The notes beneath the pieces are model-generated. The model searched no databases. It worked only from the letters and a program-made list of their open reading frames with translations, and had not been told where the DNA came from. Positions 1-10,810 of a stretch of 64,000 nucleotides of DNA are shown piece after piece. This DNA is from Shewanella subflava. GTDB taxonomy: Bacteria > Pseudomonadota > Gammaproteobacteria > Enterobacterales > Shewanellaceae. Every line of letters starts with the position of its first letter. The first letter of the stretch is position 1. The translations under genes were made by a program, and so were the position numbers. The DNA is taken from the NCBI RefSeq assembly GCF_025971955.1, contig NZ_JAPDMX010000033.1, positions 248,001 through 312,000 on the forward strand. The letters run 5' to 3'.

Positions 1-387
1 ACGAATTGCAATACGACCATTTTCAGCTTCGTTACGCACAACTTTAATAAAGTCTTTACGACGTTCTTCGGTTAATGCTGGTAACGGAATACGCATTGAA
101 GTACCCGCTGTCATTGGGTTTAACCCAAGATCCGACGACATAATCGCTTTCTCAACAGCTTGAACTAACGTTTGATCAAATACCGTTACGTTCAATGTAC
201 GAGAATCTTCAATACCAATGTTGGCCACTTGCTTAAGCGGAGTCATTGCACCGTAGTAAGATACTTGAATCGAATCTAATAGGCTTGGGTGAGCGCGACC
301 GGTACGCACTTTTGCCATTTGGTTTTTAGTCGCATCTACACATTTTCCCATGCGCTCTTGCGCATCTAACATAATTGTTTCAATCAC
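1..387 (-). CDS. frr: Ribosome recycling factor, N-terminal part (cut by window start)
   Basis: Ribosome recycling factor releases ribosomes from mRNA after termination, together with EF-G. The visible 129 codons read [19 protein letters not shown] and continue through [23 protein letters not shown] and LTEERRKDF, all characteristic of this family. The family is about 185 residues long, so the C-terminal third lies outside the window. The start is a GTG at 387, chosen because its residues align with the family N-terminus and an AAAAGGAA ribosome site lies just upstream; an in-frame ATG at 372 would remove the conserved first residues. It is the last visible gene of rpsB-tsf-pyrH-frr, 130 bp after pyrH. 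Confidence 0.95.
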   Translation of the reverse strand, partial: MIETIMLDAQERMGKCVDATKNQMAKVRTGRAHPSLLDSIQVSYYGAMTPLKQVANIGIEDSRTLNVTVFDQTLVQAVEKAIMSSDLGLNPMTAGTSMRIPLPALTEERRKDFIKVVRNEAENGRIAIR

Positions 388-517
388 AATAATTTCCTTT
401 TTAATCAATAATCATTAACTTTAAGCCGATAGATAAAGAATCGTACAGACAATGGATCAGCTCAAATAATATTTGCAGTTTATTTTACGCCACAGTGATA
501 CTCATGTGATAGCGGAA

Positions 518-1249
518 TTATTTTTGACTGCTAATAATTGTACCTTCACTTTCGCCCATAATAACACGGCGTAAAGCACCTGGCTTATTCATGTTGAATA
601 CTAAAATGGGGATGTTATGATCACGGGCCATTGTAAAGGCGGCAAGATCCATCACTTTTAATTCAGACTCTAAGACTTCATTAAAGGTAAGCGTGTCATA
701 TTTAACCGCTTCAGGGTTTTTCATTGGATCAGCAGAGTAAACACCATCAACTTTAGTGCCTTTTAAAACCACTTCGGCTTCAATTTCAATGCCACGCAAA
801 CAAGCTGCAGAGTCAGTGGTACAAAATGGGTTACCTGTACCTGCGGCAAAAATAACGACTCGACCAGATTTTAGTAAGCTAATCGCTTCAGCCCAATTAT
901 AATCGTCGCACACCCCTTTTAATGGGATAGCCGACATCAGGCGCGCATTAACATAGGCACGGTGTAACGCATCTCTCATGGCTAGGCCATTCATGACAGT
1001 TGCTAGCATACCCATGTGATCGCCCACCACACGGTTCATGCCAGCTTGCGCAAGGCCTTCACCACGAAATAGATTACCACCACCAATTACCACACCAACT
1101 TGAATCCCCAGCTCAACAAGTTCTTTCACTTCTTGAGCCATACGATCAAGTACTTTAGGGTCGATGCCGAAGCCTTCTTCGCCCATTAATGCTTCACCGC
1201 TTAATTTAAGCAGAATACGTCTAAATGCAGGTTTTGGATTGGTGCTCAT
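518..1249 (-). CDS. pyrH: UMP kinase
   Basis: Uridylate kinase converts UMP and ATP to UDP and ADP in pyrimidine nucleotide synthesis. The 243 residues are of normal length for the bacterial amino-acid-kinase type. [11 protein letters not shown] (residues 13-23) and GGGNLFRG (56-63) form the phosphate-binding loops, and [13 protein letters not shown] (137-149) is the conserved UMP and gamma-phosphate region. It sits between tsf and frr, the usual order in gammaproteobacteria. A hairpin that probably attenuates readthrough from tsf lies just upstream, and a TATAAT-like sequence next to it could give pyrH its own promoter (inferred). Confidence 0.97.
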   Translation of the reverse strand: MSTNPKPAFRRILLKLSGEALMGEEGFGIDPKVLDRMAQEVKELVELGIQVGVVIGGGNLFRGEGLAQAGMNRVVGDHMGMLATVMNGLAMRDALHRAYVNARLMSAIPLKGVCDDYNWAEAISLLKSGRVVIFAAGTGNPFCTTDSAACLRGIEIEAEVVLKGTKVDGVYSADPMKNPEAVKYDTLTFNEVLESELKVMDLAAFTMARDHNIPILVFNMNKPGALRRVIMGESEGTIISSQK

Positions 1250-1270
1250 AATTTTTATCCTGATTATAAC

Positions 1271-1296
1271 AAGACCGCAGCGATTGCTGCGGTCTT
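1271..1296 (-). terminator. Hairpin between tsf and pyrH
   Basis: An 11-bp perfect stem (AAGACCGCAGC and its complement) closes a four-base loop 22 bp after the tsf stop. The T-run after it on the transcribed strand is weak, so partial termination or attenuation within the operon is more likely than a full stop. Confidence 0.6.
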
Positions 1297-1318
1297 AGGG
1301 TATATAGAGAAAAAGCGA

Positions 1319-2170
1319 TTACGCCTTTTTAGTAGCAGCGATTTGAGCTGCAACTTCAGCAGCAAAATCTTCTTCTTTCTTCTCGATACCTTCACCCACT
1401 TCTAAACGAATGAAGTTAGTTACTGTGGCTTTTTTCTCTTTCAGAATTTCACCAACAGTTTTCTTTGGTTCCATGATGAACGCTTGACCAGTAAGAGAGA
1501 TCTCACCAGTAAACTTCTTCATACGACCAACAACCATTTTCTCAGCGATTTCAGCAGGCTTGCCTTCGTTCATCGCGATTTCGATTTGAAGTGCTTGCTC
1601 TCTTTCTACAAGTTCTGCAGGAACATCTTCTGGGTTAACAAACTCAGGCTTAGAAGCAGCAACATGCATAGCAATGTGCTTTAATGTTTCTTCGTCAGCG
1701 TCACCCGTTACAACCACACCGATACGCTCGCCGTGACGGTAAGAAGCTAAGTTAGCACCATCGATATACTCAACGCGACGAACGTTGATGTTTTCACCGA
1801 TTTTAGCTACTAACGCTACACGAGTTTCTTCAAACTGTGCTTTTAGGTCTTCGATAGTCACTTTAGATGCTGCAGCAACATCTAATACCGCGTTAGCAAA
1901 GCCTAGGAAGTTAGAATCTTTAGCAACGAAGTCAGTTTGACAGTTAACTTCTAATAGTGCAGCGAAACCATCACCGTTCTTGATTAGAATTGTACCGTCA
2001 GCAGCGATGTTACCGGCTTTCTTAGCCGCTTTAGCCGCGCCGCTTTTACGCATGTTATCAATCGCTAGCTCGATGTCACCGTTAGTTTCAGTCAGTGCAT
2101 TCTTACAGTCCATCATGCCAGCGCCAGTGCGGTCACGAAGTTCTTTAACTTGGGCAGCAGTAATTGCCAT
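1319..2170 (-). CDS. tsf: Translation elongation factor Ts
   Basis: EF-Ts is the nucleotide exchange factor for EF-Tu. The 283 residues match the E. coli length. The N-terminal UBA-like domain has [19 protein letters not shown] (about 9-27), followed by the core with [13 protein letters not shown] (about 75-87), the conserved EF-Tu contact region. The C-terminal coiled-coil and dimerisation segments follow. The start ATG at 2170 has an upstream GAGGAT ribosome site. It lies downstream of rpsB, as in most bacteria, separated by a hairpin that probably tunes the ratio of S2 to EF-Ts. Confidence 0.98.
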   Translation of the reverse strand: MAITAAQVKELRDRTGAGMMDCKNALTETNGDIELAIDNMRKSGAAKAAKKAGNIAADGTILIKNGDGFAALLEVNCQTDFVAKDSNFLGFANAVLDVAAASKVTIEDLKAQFEETRVALVAKIGENINVRRVEYIDGANLASYRHGERIGVVVTGDADEETLKHIAMHVAASKPEFVNPEDVPAELVEREQALQIEIAMNEGKPAEIAEKMVVGRMKKFTGEISLTGQAFIMEPKKTVGEILKEKKATVTNFIRLEVGEGIEKKEEDFAAEVAAQIAATKKA

Positions 2171-2211
2171 TGTTAAATCCTCTATTAAATTCGTCTAATA
2201 TTGCATTTGTA

Positions 2212-2237
2212 AAACAGGGGCCAAAAGGCCCCTGTTT
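2212..2237 (-). terminator. rpsB-tsf intergenic attenuator hairpin
   Basis: AAACAGGGGCC pairs perfectly with GGCCCCTGTTT around an AAAA loop (TTTT in the leftward RNA), in the 117-bp gap between rpsB and tsf. The stem is strong but only a short interrupted T-run follows, so partial readthrough into tsf is expected. Confidence 0.7.
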
Positions 2238-2287
2238 ACCAATTATCTTATTGGCAAATAAGGGGGGATGATAAACATCACGCCTTA

Positions 2288-3016
2288 TTAAACAGCTTCT
2301 ACGAAACCGTCTTGTTCAGCTTGAACAGCTAAATCTTGACCACGACCTGAGTTGGCAGCAGCAGCAACAGATGAAGTGTACAAACGAATTGCACGCATTG
2401 CATCGTCGTTACCAGGAACGATGTAGTTAACACCGTCTGGAGCAGAGTTAGTATCAACAACTGCAACAACTGGGATACCTAGGTTGTTAGCTTCTTTAAT
2501 TGCGATATGCTCATGGTCAGCACCGATAACGAATAAAACGTCAGGTAAACCGCCCATGTTTTTGATTCCGCCTAAAGACTTTTCTAACTTGTCTAATTCG
2601 CGTGAACGCATTAACGCTTCTTTCTTAGTCAGTTTGTCGAAAGTACCGTCAACAGACTGGCTTTCTAGCTCTTTAAGACGCTTGATTGACTGACGAACAG
2701 TTTTCCAGTTTGTTAACATACCGCCTAACCAGCGGTGATCAACATAGTACTGGTCACAAGAAATTGCAGCTTCTTTGATAGCTTCGCCAGCAGCGCGCTT
2801 TGTACCAACAAATAATACTTTACCTTTCTTAGAAGCAACATTGCTAATGAAAGCTAAAGCTTCGTTGAACATTGGTACAGTGTGCTCAAGGTTGATGATG
2901 TGTACACCGTTGCGAGCACCGAAGATGAAAGGCTTCATCTTTGGGTTCCAGTAACGTGTTTGGTGACCGAAGTGAACACCAGCTTGTAGCATGTCGCGCA
3001 TTGAAACAGTAGTCAT
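2288..3016 (-). CDS. rpsB: 30S ribosomal protein S2
   Basis: S2 is a late-assembling protein of the small subunit and recruits S1. The 242 residues begin [19 protein letters not shown] and contain [26 protein letters not shown] and the C-terminal [14 protein letters not shown] region, all typical. It is the first gene of the operon with tsf. A TATTAT -10 candidate lies about 140 nt upstream, leaving a long leader consistent with known S2 autoregulation at the rpsB leader in gammaproteobacteria (family knowledge; the fold was not verified here). Confidence 0.98.
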   Translation of the reverse strand: MTTVSMRDMLQAGVHFGHQTRYWNPKMKPFIFGARNGVHIINLEHTVPMFNEALAFISNVASKKGKVLFVGTKRAAGEAIKEAAISCDQYYVDHRWLGGMLTNWKTVRQSIKRLKELESQSVDGTFDKLTKKEALMRSRELDKLEKSLGGIKNMGGLPDVLFVIGADHEHIAIKEANNLGIPVVAVVDTNSAPDGVNYIVPGNDDAMRAIRLYTSSVAAAANSGRGQDLAVQAEQDGFVEAV

Positions 3017-3370
3017 TGTATTTACCTTAATGTAAGGGGTTAGACCTCCACGTATCCCATGTTTCGACTCTTTTTTGCCTTTGATAGCGAGTTAAGAGCA
3101 CCCCGAAAAATGTGTCGATACGTGTGTGATTTAGTATTTAAGTTAATTGCCATGTATAATAGCCGCAAATTCTGACCGTTTGTTAAAACACCGAACAATT
3201 AAAGCACGTAAAGTGATTATTTTTTCAGTAAAATAAAACAAACATAGAAACACGAACTCACACACAACGGCGCGCTTTATACCATAAATAGCGATCAAAC
3301 ACAACTTTTTGCGTGTAATTGATTGCGTTAAACGGGCCCATTTTGAACGTTAAAAACCAAGAGAAGATTC
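3017..3370. promoter_or_regulatory. Divergent promoter region between rpsB and map
   Basis: This 354-bp gap drives rpsB leftward and map rightward. On the minus strand, CTATTATACATG with -10 TATTAT at 3156-3161 is a good promoter candidate for rpsB and leaves a leader of about 140 nt. No obvious protein-coding stretch is present, and I could not assign a map promoter with confidence. Confidence 0.5.
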
Positions 3371-4168
3371 ATGAGTATTGTCATTAAAAATGCCGACGAA
3401 ATTGAAAAAATGCGCGCAGCAGGAAAACTCGCTGCACAAGTACTGGAAATGATTGCTCCGCATGTTGTTGCCGGTGTCACTACAAATCAATTAAATGCCA
3501 TTTGTGCGCAATATACTGAAGAGCAAGGAGCGATATCTGCCCCGCTGAATTACCATGGTTTTCCAAAATCAATTTGCACCTCGGTCAATGATACTATTTG
3601 TCACGGTATCCCTTCTGATTACATCCTCAAAGAGGGTGATATTTTGAACATTGATATTACTGTGATTAAAGATGGCTATCATGGTGACACTTCGAAAATG
3701 TTCCTTATCGGCGAAGTGAGCCCTAAAGACAAACGTTTATGTCGCATTGCTCAGGAAAGTCTGTACTTGGCTATTAGAAAGGTACGCCCTGGTGCAAAAT
3801 TAGGCGAAATAGGCACAAGTATCGAAAAATTCATCAAAGCAAGTAAAACAGGGCTTGATAAGTATTCTATCGTGCAAGATTATTGTGGTCATGGTATCGG
3901 TGCTGGTTTCCACGAGGAGCCTCAAGTTGTCCATTATAAAAATAATGACAAAACCGTGATTAAGCCCGGTATGTGTTTTACTATCGAACCAATGATTAAT
4001 GCCGGCCGTCATACCACAGTATTAGACAAAAACGACAACTGGACAGTCACAACCTCTGATGGCAAAAATTCTGCCCAGTGGGAACACACTTTATTAGTCA
4101 CTGAAACGGGTGTTGAAGTACTCACACTGCGTGAGGAAGAAAACTTCCCAAGAATTATTAACTTTTAA
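3371..4168 (+). CDS. map: Methionine aminopeptidase, type I
   Basis: Removes the N-terminal methionine from new proteins. The 265 residues match the E. coli enzyme in length. The five metal ligands of the pita-bread fold can be placed: D95 and D106 (in NIDITVIKDGYHGD), H174 (YCGHGIG), E206 (FTIEPM) and E238 (WEHTLLVT). H78 in CHGIP is the conserved substrate-binding histidine. It has no N-terminal extension, hence type I. The start ATG follows AAGAGAAG. glnD begins 24 bp after it, so the two are probably co-transcribed, the common order near rpsB. Confidence 0.97.
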   Translation: MSIVIKNADEIEKMRAAGKLAAQVLEMIAPHVVAGVTTNQLNAICAQYTEEQGAISAPLNYHGFPKSICTSVNDTICHGIPSDYILKEGDILNIDITVIKDGYHGDTSKMFLIGEVSPKDKRLCRIAQESLYLAIRKVRPGAKLGEIGTSIEKFIKASKTGLDKYSIVQDYCGHGIGAGFHEEPQVVHYKNNDKTVIKPGMCFTIEPMINAGRHTTVLDKNDNWTVTTSDGKNSAQWEHTLLVTETGVEVLTLREEENFPRIINF

Positions 4169-4192
4169 TCTTTAAAACATTCAAGGATATCG

Positions 4193-6766
4193 ATGAATAC
4201 CGCGCTGGCAGCCAAAAATACCTTACTTGAACTTAACCAGCGCTTAGTTGAGCAATATAAAGCGAAACACCCCATCGCAGATATTGTTAAGCAACGTAGC
4301 GCATTCATCGATAATTTACTGCAAAATGCATGGAAAAAATGTCACTTAGACCTTTACCCTATGTCATTAATTGCTGTAGGCGGCTATGGGCGTGGCGAAC
4401 TTCTTCCCTACTCCGATGTCGATTTACTGTTTTTAATTGAACAGGATGAGGTTTGTCAAAACACCCAAGCAAAATTGAGTGAATTAATCACTTACCTTTG
4501 GGATGCTGGACTTGAAATTGGTCACAGTGTTCGCACGGTGTCGCAAACTATCGAGCAAGGAAAAGCTGACATCACTATTGCCACCAATTTAATTGAAGCT
4601 CGTTTTTTATGCGGCAATACACCACTATTTGAAGAATTATATCAACGCATTCGCCAAGATGACTTCTGGCCTTCAGCCGATTTTTACAATGCAAAAAAAG
4701 AAGAACAAACCCTTCGACATTCAAAAGCCAGTGCTTTCGATCTTGAACCGAACATTAAAACCTGCCCCGGTGGTTTAAGAGATATTCAGACTATTGCCTG
4801 GGTAGCAATGCGTCATTTTGATGCTGCGAATCTCACAGAATTGGTTGAGCATGATTTTCTTGAACCTTCTGAATTAGAAGAATTATTGGAATGCCAAAAC
4901 TACCTGTGGGAAATTCGCTTTGCACTGCACATTAGTGCAAACCGCAATGAAAACCGCTTACTGTTCGACCTGCAACGTCAAGTGGCCAGCTTATTAGGTT
5001 ATGAAGATGCAACTCAACTTGCAGTTGAGCAAATGATGAAACGCTATTATCGCACGGTAAGACGTATAATGGAGTTGAATCAAATGTTGTTGCAGCTATT
5101 TAAGCGCGCAACATTGGGGCATTTTAAAGCGTTAGAAATTCAACCTATCAATGAGCAATATCAACGTCGCGGCTATTATATTGAAGTACTAGATAATGAT
5201 TTGTTCAGTAAGCATCCTGAAGAAATATTAAGGCTTTTTTTATATGCCGTTAAAAACTCTAATATTCAGTATATTTATGCTCCAACGTTAAGGTTGCTTC
5301 GTAAAGCGCGACGTAGCTTAACGACGCCGTTACAAGACAACCCTGATTGCCGCAAAGTGTTTATGGACATTTTAAAACACCCTCGCGGTATTGTAGCCTT
5401 ATCTATGATGCATAAACATGGCATTTTATCATCCTACTTACCGGCTTGGCGCCGCATTGAAGGTCAAATGCAGTTTGACTTGTTTCATGCTTACACCGTT
5501 GATGAGCACACTCACAGATTATTGCTCAATATTGAAAGATTCGCTCAAGCCGAACAAAAAGATGAGTTTCCATTAGGCGCTGTGCTAATTAATCAATTGC
5601 CCAAAAAAGGGCTGTTGGTCTTAGGCGCAATATTTCATGATATAGCAAAAGGCCGTGGGGGCGATCACAGTAAACTAGGTGCAACCGATGCGATTGATTT
5701 TTGCAAATTACATGGTCTAAATGATCATGATGGTCGCCTTGTTGCTTGGCTTGTCGAAAACCATTTAGTCATGTCAGTCACGGCACAAAGACGGGATATT
5801 TCAGACCCCGATGTGGTCGCTGAGTTTGCAGACAAAGTGCACGACGCTATTCATCTCAGCTACTTATATTGTTTGACAGTGGCTGATATTTGCGCAACAA
5901 ATGAAAAAACCTGGAATAACTGGAAAGGCTCATTACTGAGAGATTTGTATTTTTCTACCCAACGCGTACTTGCACGCGGTAAAGAAAAGCCCATTGATGA
6001 ACAGGCTCGCGTTGAAGAAGTTCAAGCAAAAGCACAAAAAGAATTATTGCGCCGAGGTATCAAAGATAAAGATATGCAATCTTTATGGTGTCGATTTAAG
6101 CCTGAATATTTTTTACGTCATCAGCCTAATCAGGTTGCTTGGCATACTGAGGCGATAATCAAACATGATCAGAATGAGCCCTTAGTCTTAATGTCGAAAC
6201 ATACCACACGCGGCGGCACAGAATTATTTGTCTACAGCCAAGATAGACCCAAGCTGTTCGCCACTGTAATGACGGTTTTAGACAACAAAAATATTAACGT
6301 ACATGATGCCAATATCATGACGTCAATTGATAATTATGCACTAGACACATTTGTCATTTTAGAACAAGATGGCGAGCCTATCGTGCAACTGTCACGAATA
6401 CAAAGTATTAAAAAGGCACTAGAAAAAGCCTTGGCCAGTGAAAATCCTAAATTGCCGAAGTTCAGAAAACTTGCGCGAATTATGAAACCGTTTAACGTGC
6501 CAACACAGGTGAGTTTTTTACCAAGTATTCGCCAGCACACTAGCATGATGGAGCTAATTGCACTTGATTCACCGGGTCTTTTAGCAAAAGTGGGTGATAT
6601 TCTCTATCGCTGTGAAATAACCTTATTGGCAGCCAAAATCACCACCATCGGCGAGCGCGCGGAGGACTTTTTCATCTTGCAAACGCATGATGGCCGCGCC
6701 CTCACAGATGCACAACAGCAGCATTTATCTTCATCGCTGCATTTAGCGTTGAATCAAACTTGTTAA
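4193..6766 (+). CDS. glnD: PII uridylyltransferase / uridylyl-removing enzyme
   Basis: GlnD senses glutamine and adds or removes UMP on PII proteins, controlling glutamine synthetase and nitrogen gene expression. The 857 residues hold, in order: a nucleotidyltransferase domain with [15 protein letters not shown] (about 63-77), a PII-uridylyl helical region with [15 protein letters not shown], an HD hydrolase domain with [16 protein letters not shown] (about 475-490), and two C-terminal ACT domains that bind glutamine. It is slightly shorter than the 890-residue E. coli protein. It ends 24 bp before the dapD start, and glnD-dapD adjacency is usual in this group. Confidence 0.97.
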   Translation: MNTALAAKNTLLELNQRLVEQYKAKHPIADIVKQRSAFIDNLLQNAWKKCHLDLYPMSLIAVGGYGRGELLPYSDVDLLFLIEQDEVCQNTQAKLSELITYLWDAGLEIGHSVRTVSQTIEQGKADITIATNLIEARFLCGNTPLFEELYQRIRQDDFWPSADFYNAKKEEQTLRHSKASAFDLEPNIKTCPGGLRDIQTIAWVAMRHFDAANLTELVEHDFLEPSELEELLECQNYLWEIRFALHISANRNENRLLFDLQRQVASLLGYEDATQLAVEQMMKRYYRTVRRIMELNQMLLQLFKRATLGHFKALEIQPINEQYQRRGYYIEVLDNDLFSKHPEEILRLFLYAVKNSNIQYIYAPTLRLLRKARRSLTTPLQDNPDCRKVFMDILKHPRGIVALSMMHKHGILSSYLPAWRRIEGQMQFDLFHAYTVDEHTHRLLLNIERFAQAEQKDEFPLGAVLINQLPKKGLLVLGAIFHDIAKGRGGDHSKLGATDAIDFCKLHGLNDHDGRLVAWLVENHLVMSVTAQRRDISDPDVVAEFADKVHDAIHLSYLYCLTVADICATNEKTWNNWKGSLLRDLYFSTQRVLARGKEKPIDEQARVEEVQAKAQKELLRRGIKDKDMQSLWCRFKPEYFLRHQPNQVAWHTEAIIKHDQNEPLVLMSKHTTRGGTELFVYSQDRPKLFATVMTVLDNKNINVHDANIMTSIDNYALDTFVILEQDGEPIVQLSRIQSIKKALEKALASENPKLPKFRKLARIMKPFNVPTQVSFLPSIRQHTSMMELIALDSPGLLAKVGDILYRCEITLLAAKITTIGERAEDFFILQTHDGRALTDAQQQHLSSSLHLALNQTC

Positions 6767-6789
6767 TTAATAAATATTGGGAGAGTTCC

Positions 6790-7614
6790 ATGGAGGCATT
6801 ACGCCAACGCATTGAGGCGGCATTTGAAGCACGTCAAACAATCACCCCTAGCACAGTTGAGCCAAGTTTACGTGCTGACGTAGAAACAGTGATCAGTATG
6901 CTTGATAAAGGTCAAGCACGTGTTGCTGAAAAAATTGATGGCGAGTGGCATGTCCACCAGTGGCTCAAAAAGGCCGTGTTGCTGTCTTTTCGCATTTTCG
7001 ACAACGGTGTTATTGAAGGCGGTGACACCAAGTATTTTGATAAAGTACCTCAAAAGTTCGCTGATTATGACGAAGCACGTTTTAAAGAAGAAGCGATCCG
7101 TGTAGTACCACCAGCAACGGTTCGTAAAGGCTCATTTATCGGGAAAAATACCGTACTAATGCCATCATATGTCAACCTAGGAGCCTATGTTGACGAAGGC
7201 ACTATGGTTGATACTTGGGCAACGGTTGGATCATGTGCACAAATTGGTAAAAATGTGCATTTATCTGGTGGCGTCGGTATTGGTGGTGTTTTAGAACCTC
7301 TTCAAGCTGGCCCAACAATTATTGAAGATAACTGTTTCATTGGTGCTCGCAGTGAAATCGTTGAAGGTGTGGTTGTTGAAGAAGGTAGCGTGATTTCGAT
7401 GGGCGTTTACATTGGACAAAGCACCCGCATATTTGACCGAGAAACCGGTGAAGTACATTACGGCCGCGTACCAGCAGGCTCTGTAGTGGTGTCTGGCAAC
7501 TTGCCATCAAAATGTGGTACTTACAGCTTGTACGCTGCCATCATCGTTAAAAAGGTTGATGCCAAAACACGTGGTAAAGTTGGTATTAACGAATTATTAC
7601 GTATCGTTGATTAA
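6790..7614 (+). CDS. dapD: Tetrahydrodipicolinate N-succinyltransferase
   Basis: Transfers succinyl from succinyl-CoA to tetrahydrodipicolinate in lysine and diaminopimelate synthesis. With the ATG at 6790 the protein is 274 residues, the E. coli length, starting [20 protein letters not shown] just upstream is a good ribosome site. An open frame reaches back to 6760, but those residues overlap glnD and have no counterpart in the family. [25 protein letters not shown] is the family N-terminal domain. The middle is a left-handed hexapeptide-repeat helix ([20 protein letters not shown] and on). A strong terminator follows. Confidence 0.97.
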   Translation: MEALRQRIEAAFEARQTITPSTVEPSLRADVETVISMLDKGQARVAEKIDGEWHVHQWLKKAVLLSFRIFDNGVIEGGDTKYFDKVPQKFADYDEARFKEEAIRVVPPATVRKGSFIGKNTVLMPSYVNLGAYVDEGTMVDTWATVGSCAQIGKNVHLSGGVGIGGVLEPLQAGPTIIEDNCFIGARSEIVEGVVVEEGSVISMGVYIGQSTRIFDRETGEVHYGRVPAGSVVVSGNLPSKCGTYSLYAAIIVKKVDAKTRGKVGINELLRIVD

Positions 7615-7633
7615 TTCTGATTAAATTTCCTTT

Positions 7634-7656
7634 AAAAGGCTCTTCGGAGCCTTTTT
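7634..7656 (+). terminator. Terminator after dapD
   Basis: AAAAGGCTC, a TTCG tetraloop and GAGCC followed by TTTTT form a textbook intrinsic terminator 20 bp past the dapD stop, ending the map-glnD-dapD unit. Confidence 0.9.
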
Positions 7657-7889
7657 CTTACCCAATACTCAATGGGAATATATGATAAGTATTCAGAGTT
7701 AGCGTAGAAAAATACGTGATAACAAGTAAGTTTACGATAAATCATTATTAAATAACAAAAAACATTAAAGCCGACTTAGAATGTTTTCACAAATTAAAAC
7801 GAGCAGTTATGGTTACATTTGGTATTAAGCGAGCCAATTTAATAAATCCCCCCCCAATTAACGGTCAATACAGGTAATTTTATACATGA

Positions 7890-9809
7890 TTAGCTTTGCA
7901 TCGAGCGTTCTTCATCTAGCTCTTTCATCAATGCATTTGCTAAAATTTTCCAAGTAACGATTCCAATCACCTGATTATCGAGATTTTGTACCACAAGATA
8001 ATCAATTGCCTGTTTTTCCATCAGAATTTTAGCATCTTTCAAAATCGTATTTTCAGCAATAAGATTAATCTTATGATCCATTATCTGATGAGCACGTTTA
8101 TTGAGTAAACTCCTATCTGCAGCGCGTTCTGCTGCCGTATCTATAAATGGGCTATGCCAGAACGCCAGAATGTGTTTATCGATAACGCCTATTGGGGAAC
8201 GATTAATCTCAGATAACACCACTGCCACATTCATTTTAGCTTTTAACAGCATAGACTCTACATGTTCAAGTGTATGATATTCTTCAATTATCACGGCTGG
8301 ATCTAAGTTCAGGCTTCCTACGTATTCTGCTGTTTTAAGGTCATGGATAGCCAAAATATCTAAACAGGCATCTACAACATTCTCATCAAAAACTTTACCG
8401 CGGCCATCCATTAATACATCATTTAATGCTTCCATCCCCATTGAAGGGCGATAAGGTCTATGACTTAAAATCGAATCAGCAACATCCGCAACTGCAATGA
8501 TTTTTGCTTCAATAATAATATCTTTACCTTTTAATCCATCGGGATAGCCAGAACCATCCAAACGCTCATGATGTTGTAAGATCATCTGCTTAATCGGCCA
8601 AGGAAACTCTACTTCATCAACAATTAATGCACCTTGTAATGGATGCTGCTTGACTAATTCGTATTCTGTCGGCGTAAGTTTTGATGGTTTAGCTAAAATT
8701 TGACTTGGAATAGCAAGCTTACCAATATCATGGATCAGTGCGCCAAGCTTCAAGCCCTCTAACTGATCCGTCGGCAAGCCCAATTTCTCCCCCATTAAAT
8801 AGCTTAATTGCGCCACTGACTTTTGATGGCCTGCTGTGTAAGCATCTTTTAATTCTAATGCTTCAGAAATAGCACCAATTAATTGCACCAAAATATGGGT
8901 CATTTTTTCTTTTTGATCTCTGATAATGACCGACTGTTTCATTAAGGTGTTCATGGTGCGAGGCAATTCGACACAATGCCATAAAATTGTGGCGTATATG
9001 CTCAAGGATTTTGCATCAACGTTGGTAAATGGCTTGTCACGGTTACCAACACCAATGATGCCAACCAGTCTTTTACGGTAGCGAATGGGCACACATAAAT
9101 GATTTTTAAATGCAAAATAACCGTCTTTTTGCAGCTTGACTGAATTGTCTAACGGATCATTATGAATTGTGGCTTGCTTTGTTTGAACCGTCTCAGCCCA
9201 AATACCCGATTCAGCCAAATAGGTTTGATTATCTGGAATGGCAAAGTGTTGCTTAACCTTATCCGTCCAAGCAGTGCGAAGGATCTTATTATGCTTTTCA
9301 TCATAGATATGAAGATAGCCCACTTGACTATGGGTTAGCGCAAGCCCTTGCTGTAAAGCCGTTTTGAATATCGCATCAGGTTTAGCCGTCATGACAGCTT
9401 CTATTTGTTGCAACCAATCATCACTAGATTGAATAGCTAAGTTATAATCAGGGTGTAACTCCATCAGCCACTGTTCATCTAAACTTAAGTGGGTAAAAAC
9501 GATACACCACTGATCATCCGTACCATCAATAGCTGCAATAGATGCTTGTAAGGCCTGACCTCGACCATCAACAAAGTGCAGTATTTGTTCTGATTCCCTA
9601 TTATGTAAATCAATACGATTGACGTCCATATTTGGAAACGTCGCGATCATCGGCTGTTTTACGATTGCAGCGATAGGTTTTTTGACATGCGAATATAATG
9701 ATTCACTTAAGCGAATAATTTCTAGTCGATCATTAAATATTGCCCAGGCTAACCCAAACCCCTTTGGCAGTTCACCATGCTTCAAAAAGAAATCTTGCTT
9801 TTGGCGCAT
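7890..9809 (-). CDS. HD-GYP cyclic-di-GMP phosphodiesterase with GAF and CBS-like domains
   Basis: A 639-residue cytoplasmic signalling protein with no signal peptide or membrane segment. Residues 1-110 look PAS-like, about 145-285 are a GAF domain (LCVPIRYRKRLVGIIGVGN), and about 310-460 form an HD-GYP domain with H360-D361 (LIHDIGKLAIP) and HHERLDGSGYPDG at 413-425, the signature of this c-di-GMP hydrolase family. The C-terminal 130 residues, ending LVVQNLDNQVIGIVTWKILA, resemble a CBS pair. The catalytic residues appear intact, so activity is expected. It is flanked by purU and a convergent dapD and probably stands alone. The signal it senses cannot be read from the sequence. Confidence 0.88.
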   Translation of the reverse strand: MRQKQDFFLKHGELPKGFGLAWAIFNDRLEIIRLSESLYSHVKKPIAAIVKQPMIATFPNMDVNRIDLHNRESEQILHFVDGRGQALQASIAAIDGTDDQWCIVFTHLSLDEQWLMELHPDYNLAIQSSDDWLQQIEAVMTAKPDAIFKTALQQGLALTHSQVGYLHIYDEKHNKILRTAWTDKVKQHFAIPDNQTYLAESGIWAETVQTKQATIHNDPLDNSVKLQKDGYFAFKNHLCVPIRYRKRLVGIIGVGNRDKPFTNVDAKSLSIYATILWHCVELPRTMNTLMKQSVIIRDQKEKMTHILVQLIGAISEALELKDAYTAGHQKSVAQLSYLMGEKLGLPTDQLEGLKLGALIHDIGKLAIPSQILAKPSKLTPTEYELVKQHPLQGALIVDEVEFPWPIKQMILQHHERLDGSGYPDGLKGKDIIIEAKIIAVADVADSILSHRPYRPSMGMEALNDVLMDGRGKVFDENVVDACLDILAIHDLKTAEYVGSLNLDPAVIIEEYHTLEHVESMLLKAKMNVAVVLSEINRSPIGVIDKHILAFWHSPFIDTAAERAADRSLLNKRAHQIMDHKINLIAENTILKDAKILMEKQAIDYLVVQNLDNQVIGIVTWKILANALMKELDEERSMQS

Positions 9810-9928
9810 TAAATCACATTCCTTGTCTTTATCAATGTATATTAATATTAGTACAAATAAATGATTTTGCTAGTAAATAAATGTGAAATGGTAGTTACAC
9901 TTCAATTAACTCGGTGACATCAACTGAA

Positions 9929-10810
9929 TTAAAACACCACGGTTTTATTACCATAAACCACAACCTGCTCATTTAATACCAGTTGCAGTGCTTTACTTAA
10001 CACACTCTTTTCGACATCACGTCCCTGATGAGCCAGTTCTTCTGCGCTATAGCTGTGATCTACAGAAATGACATCTTGTTTAATAATGGGGCCCTCATCT
10101 AAACAGTTATTCACAAAGTGAGCTGTTGCACCAATAATTTTTACGCCTCTATCCCATGCTTGTTTATAGGGTGAAGCACCAATAAAAGCGGGTAAAAATG
10201 AGTGATGAATATTAATAATACGATCGGGAAACTGGGCAACAAATTCTGGCGTTAATACACGCATATATTTAGCAAGTACCAAATAATCAGCATTATAGGG
10301 TTTGATGACATCCAGCATAGCAAGTTCATGTTCTTCACGATTTAAACCATCATGACTAATATAATGAAATGGTATGTCGAACTTTTCTGTTAGATTTTGT
10401 AACACATCGTAATTGCCAACCACTGCGGCTATGTCAACATCCAAGCCACCATAATAAGATTTCATCAATAAATCGCCCAAACAATGCGCTTCTTTCGTGA
10501 CCATAATCACCACACGTTTTTTACCTGCATCGACCAATTTAAAGTGATGCTTACTGGGTAACACCCCTTGTAATGCATTAATAAACGCCGTTTCGTTAAT
10601 ATCACCATCCAATACCGTGCGCATAAAGAATCGACCTTGAGCATGATCGACAAACTCATTATTTTTAATCACATTCAGATGATGTTCAAAACACACACCG
10701 GATATTTTGGCAATAAGCCCTTGTTCATCTGCACAATCAATGATCAGGATCCTTCTTGATACCTTGGTTTTAAGAGATTTTTCAGCAATAGAAGATGATA
10801 ATGGCACCAT
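9929..10810 (-). CDS. purU: Formyltetrahydrofolate deformylase
   Basis: PurU hydrolyses 10-formyl-THF to THF and formate, balancing one-carbon pools and supplying formate for purine synthesis. Of 293 residues, about 18-90 form an ACT domain (RRILIIDCADEQGLIAKISGVC) and the remainder a formyltransferase-fold domain with INIHHSFLPAF, PYKQAWDRGVKIIGATAHFV and LDEGPIIKQD, which carry the catalytic histidine and aspartate. It is about a dozen residues longer at the N-terminus than E. coli PurU; a later start is possible but no better candidate is evident. It is not in an obvious operon. Confidence 0.95.
   Translation of the reverse strand: MVPLSSSIAEKSLKTKVSRRILIIDCADEQGLIAKISGVCFEHHLNVIKNNEFVDHAQGRFFMRTVLDGDINETAFINALQGVLPSKHHFKLVDAGKKRVVIMVTKEAHCLGDLLMKSYYGGLDVDIAAVVGNYDVLQNLTEKFDIPFHYISHDGLNREEHELAMLDVIKPYNADYLVLAKYMRVLTPEFVAQFPDRIINIHHSFLPAFIGASPYKQAWDRGVKIIGATAHFVNNCLDEGPIIKQDVISVDHSYSAEELAHQGRDVEKSVLSKALQLVLNEQVVVYGNKTVVF

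Noticed and set aside
6760..6789. Earlier dapD start overlapping glnD
   Set aside because: GGGAGAG and the ATG at 6790 give the exact family length and N-terminus.
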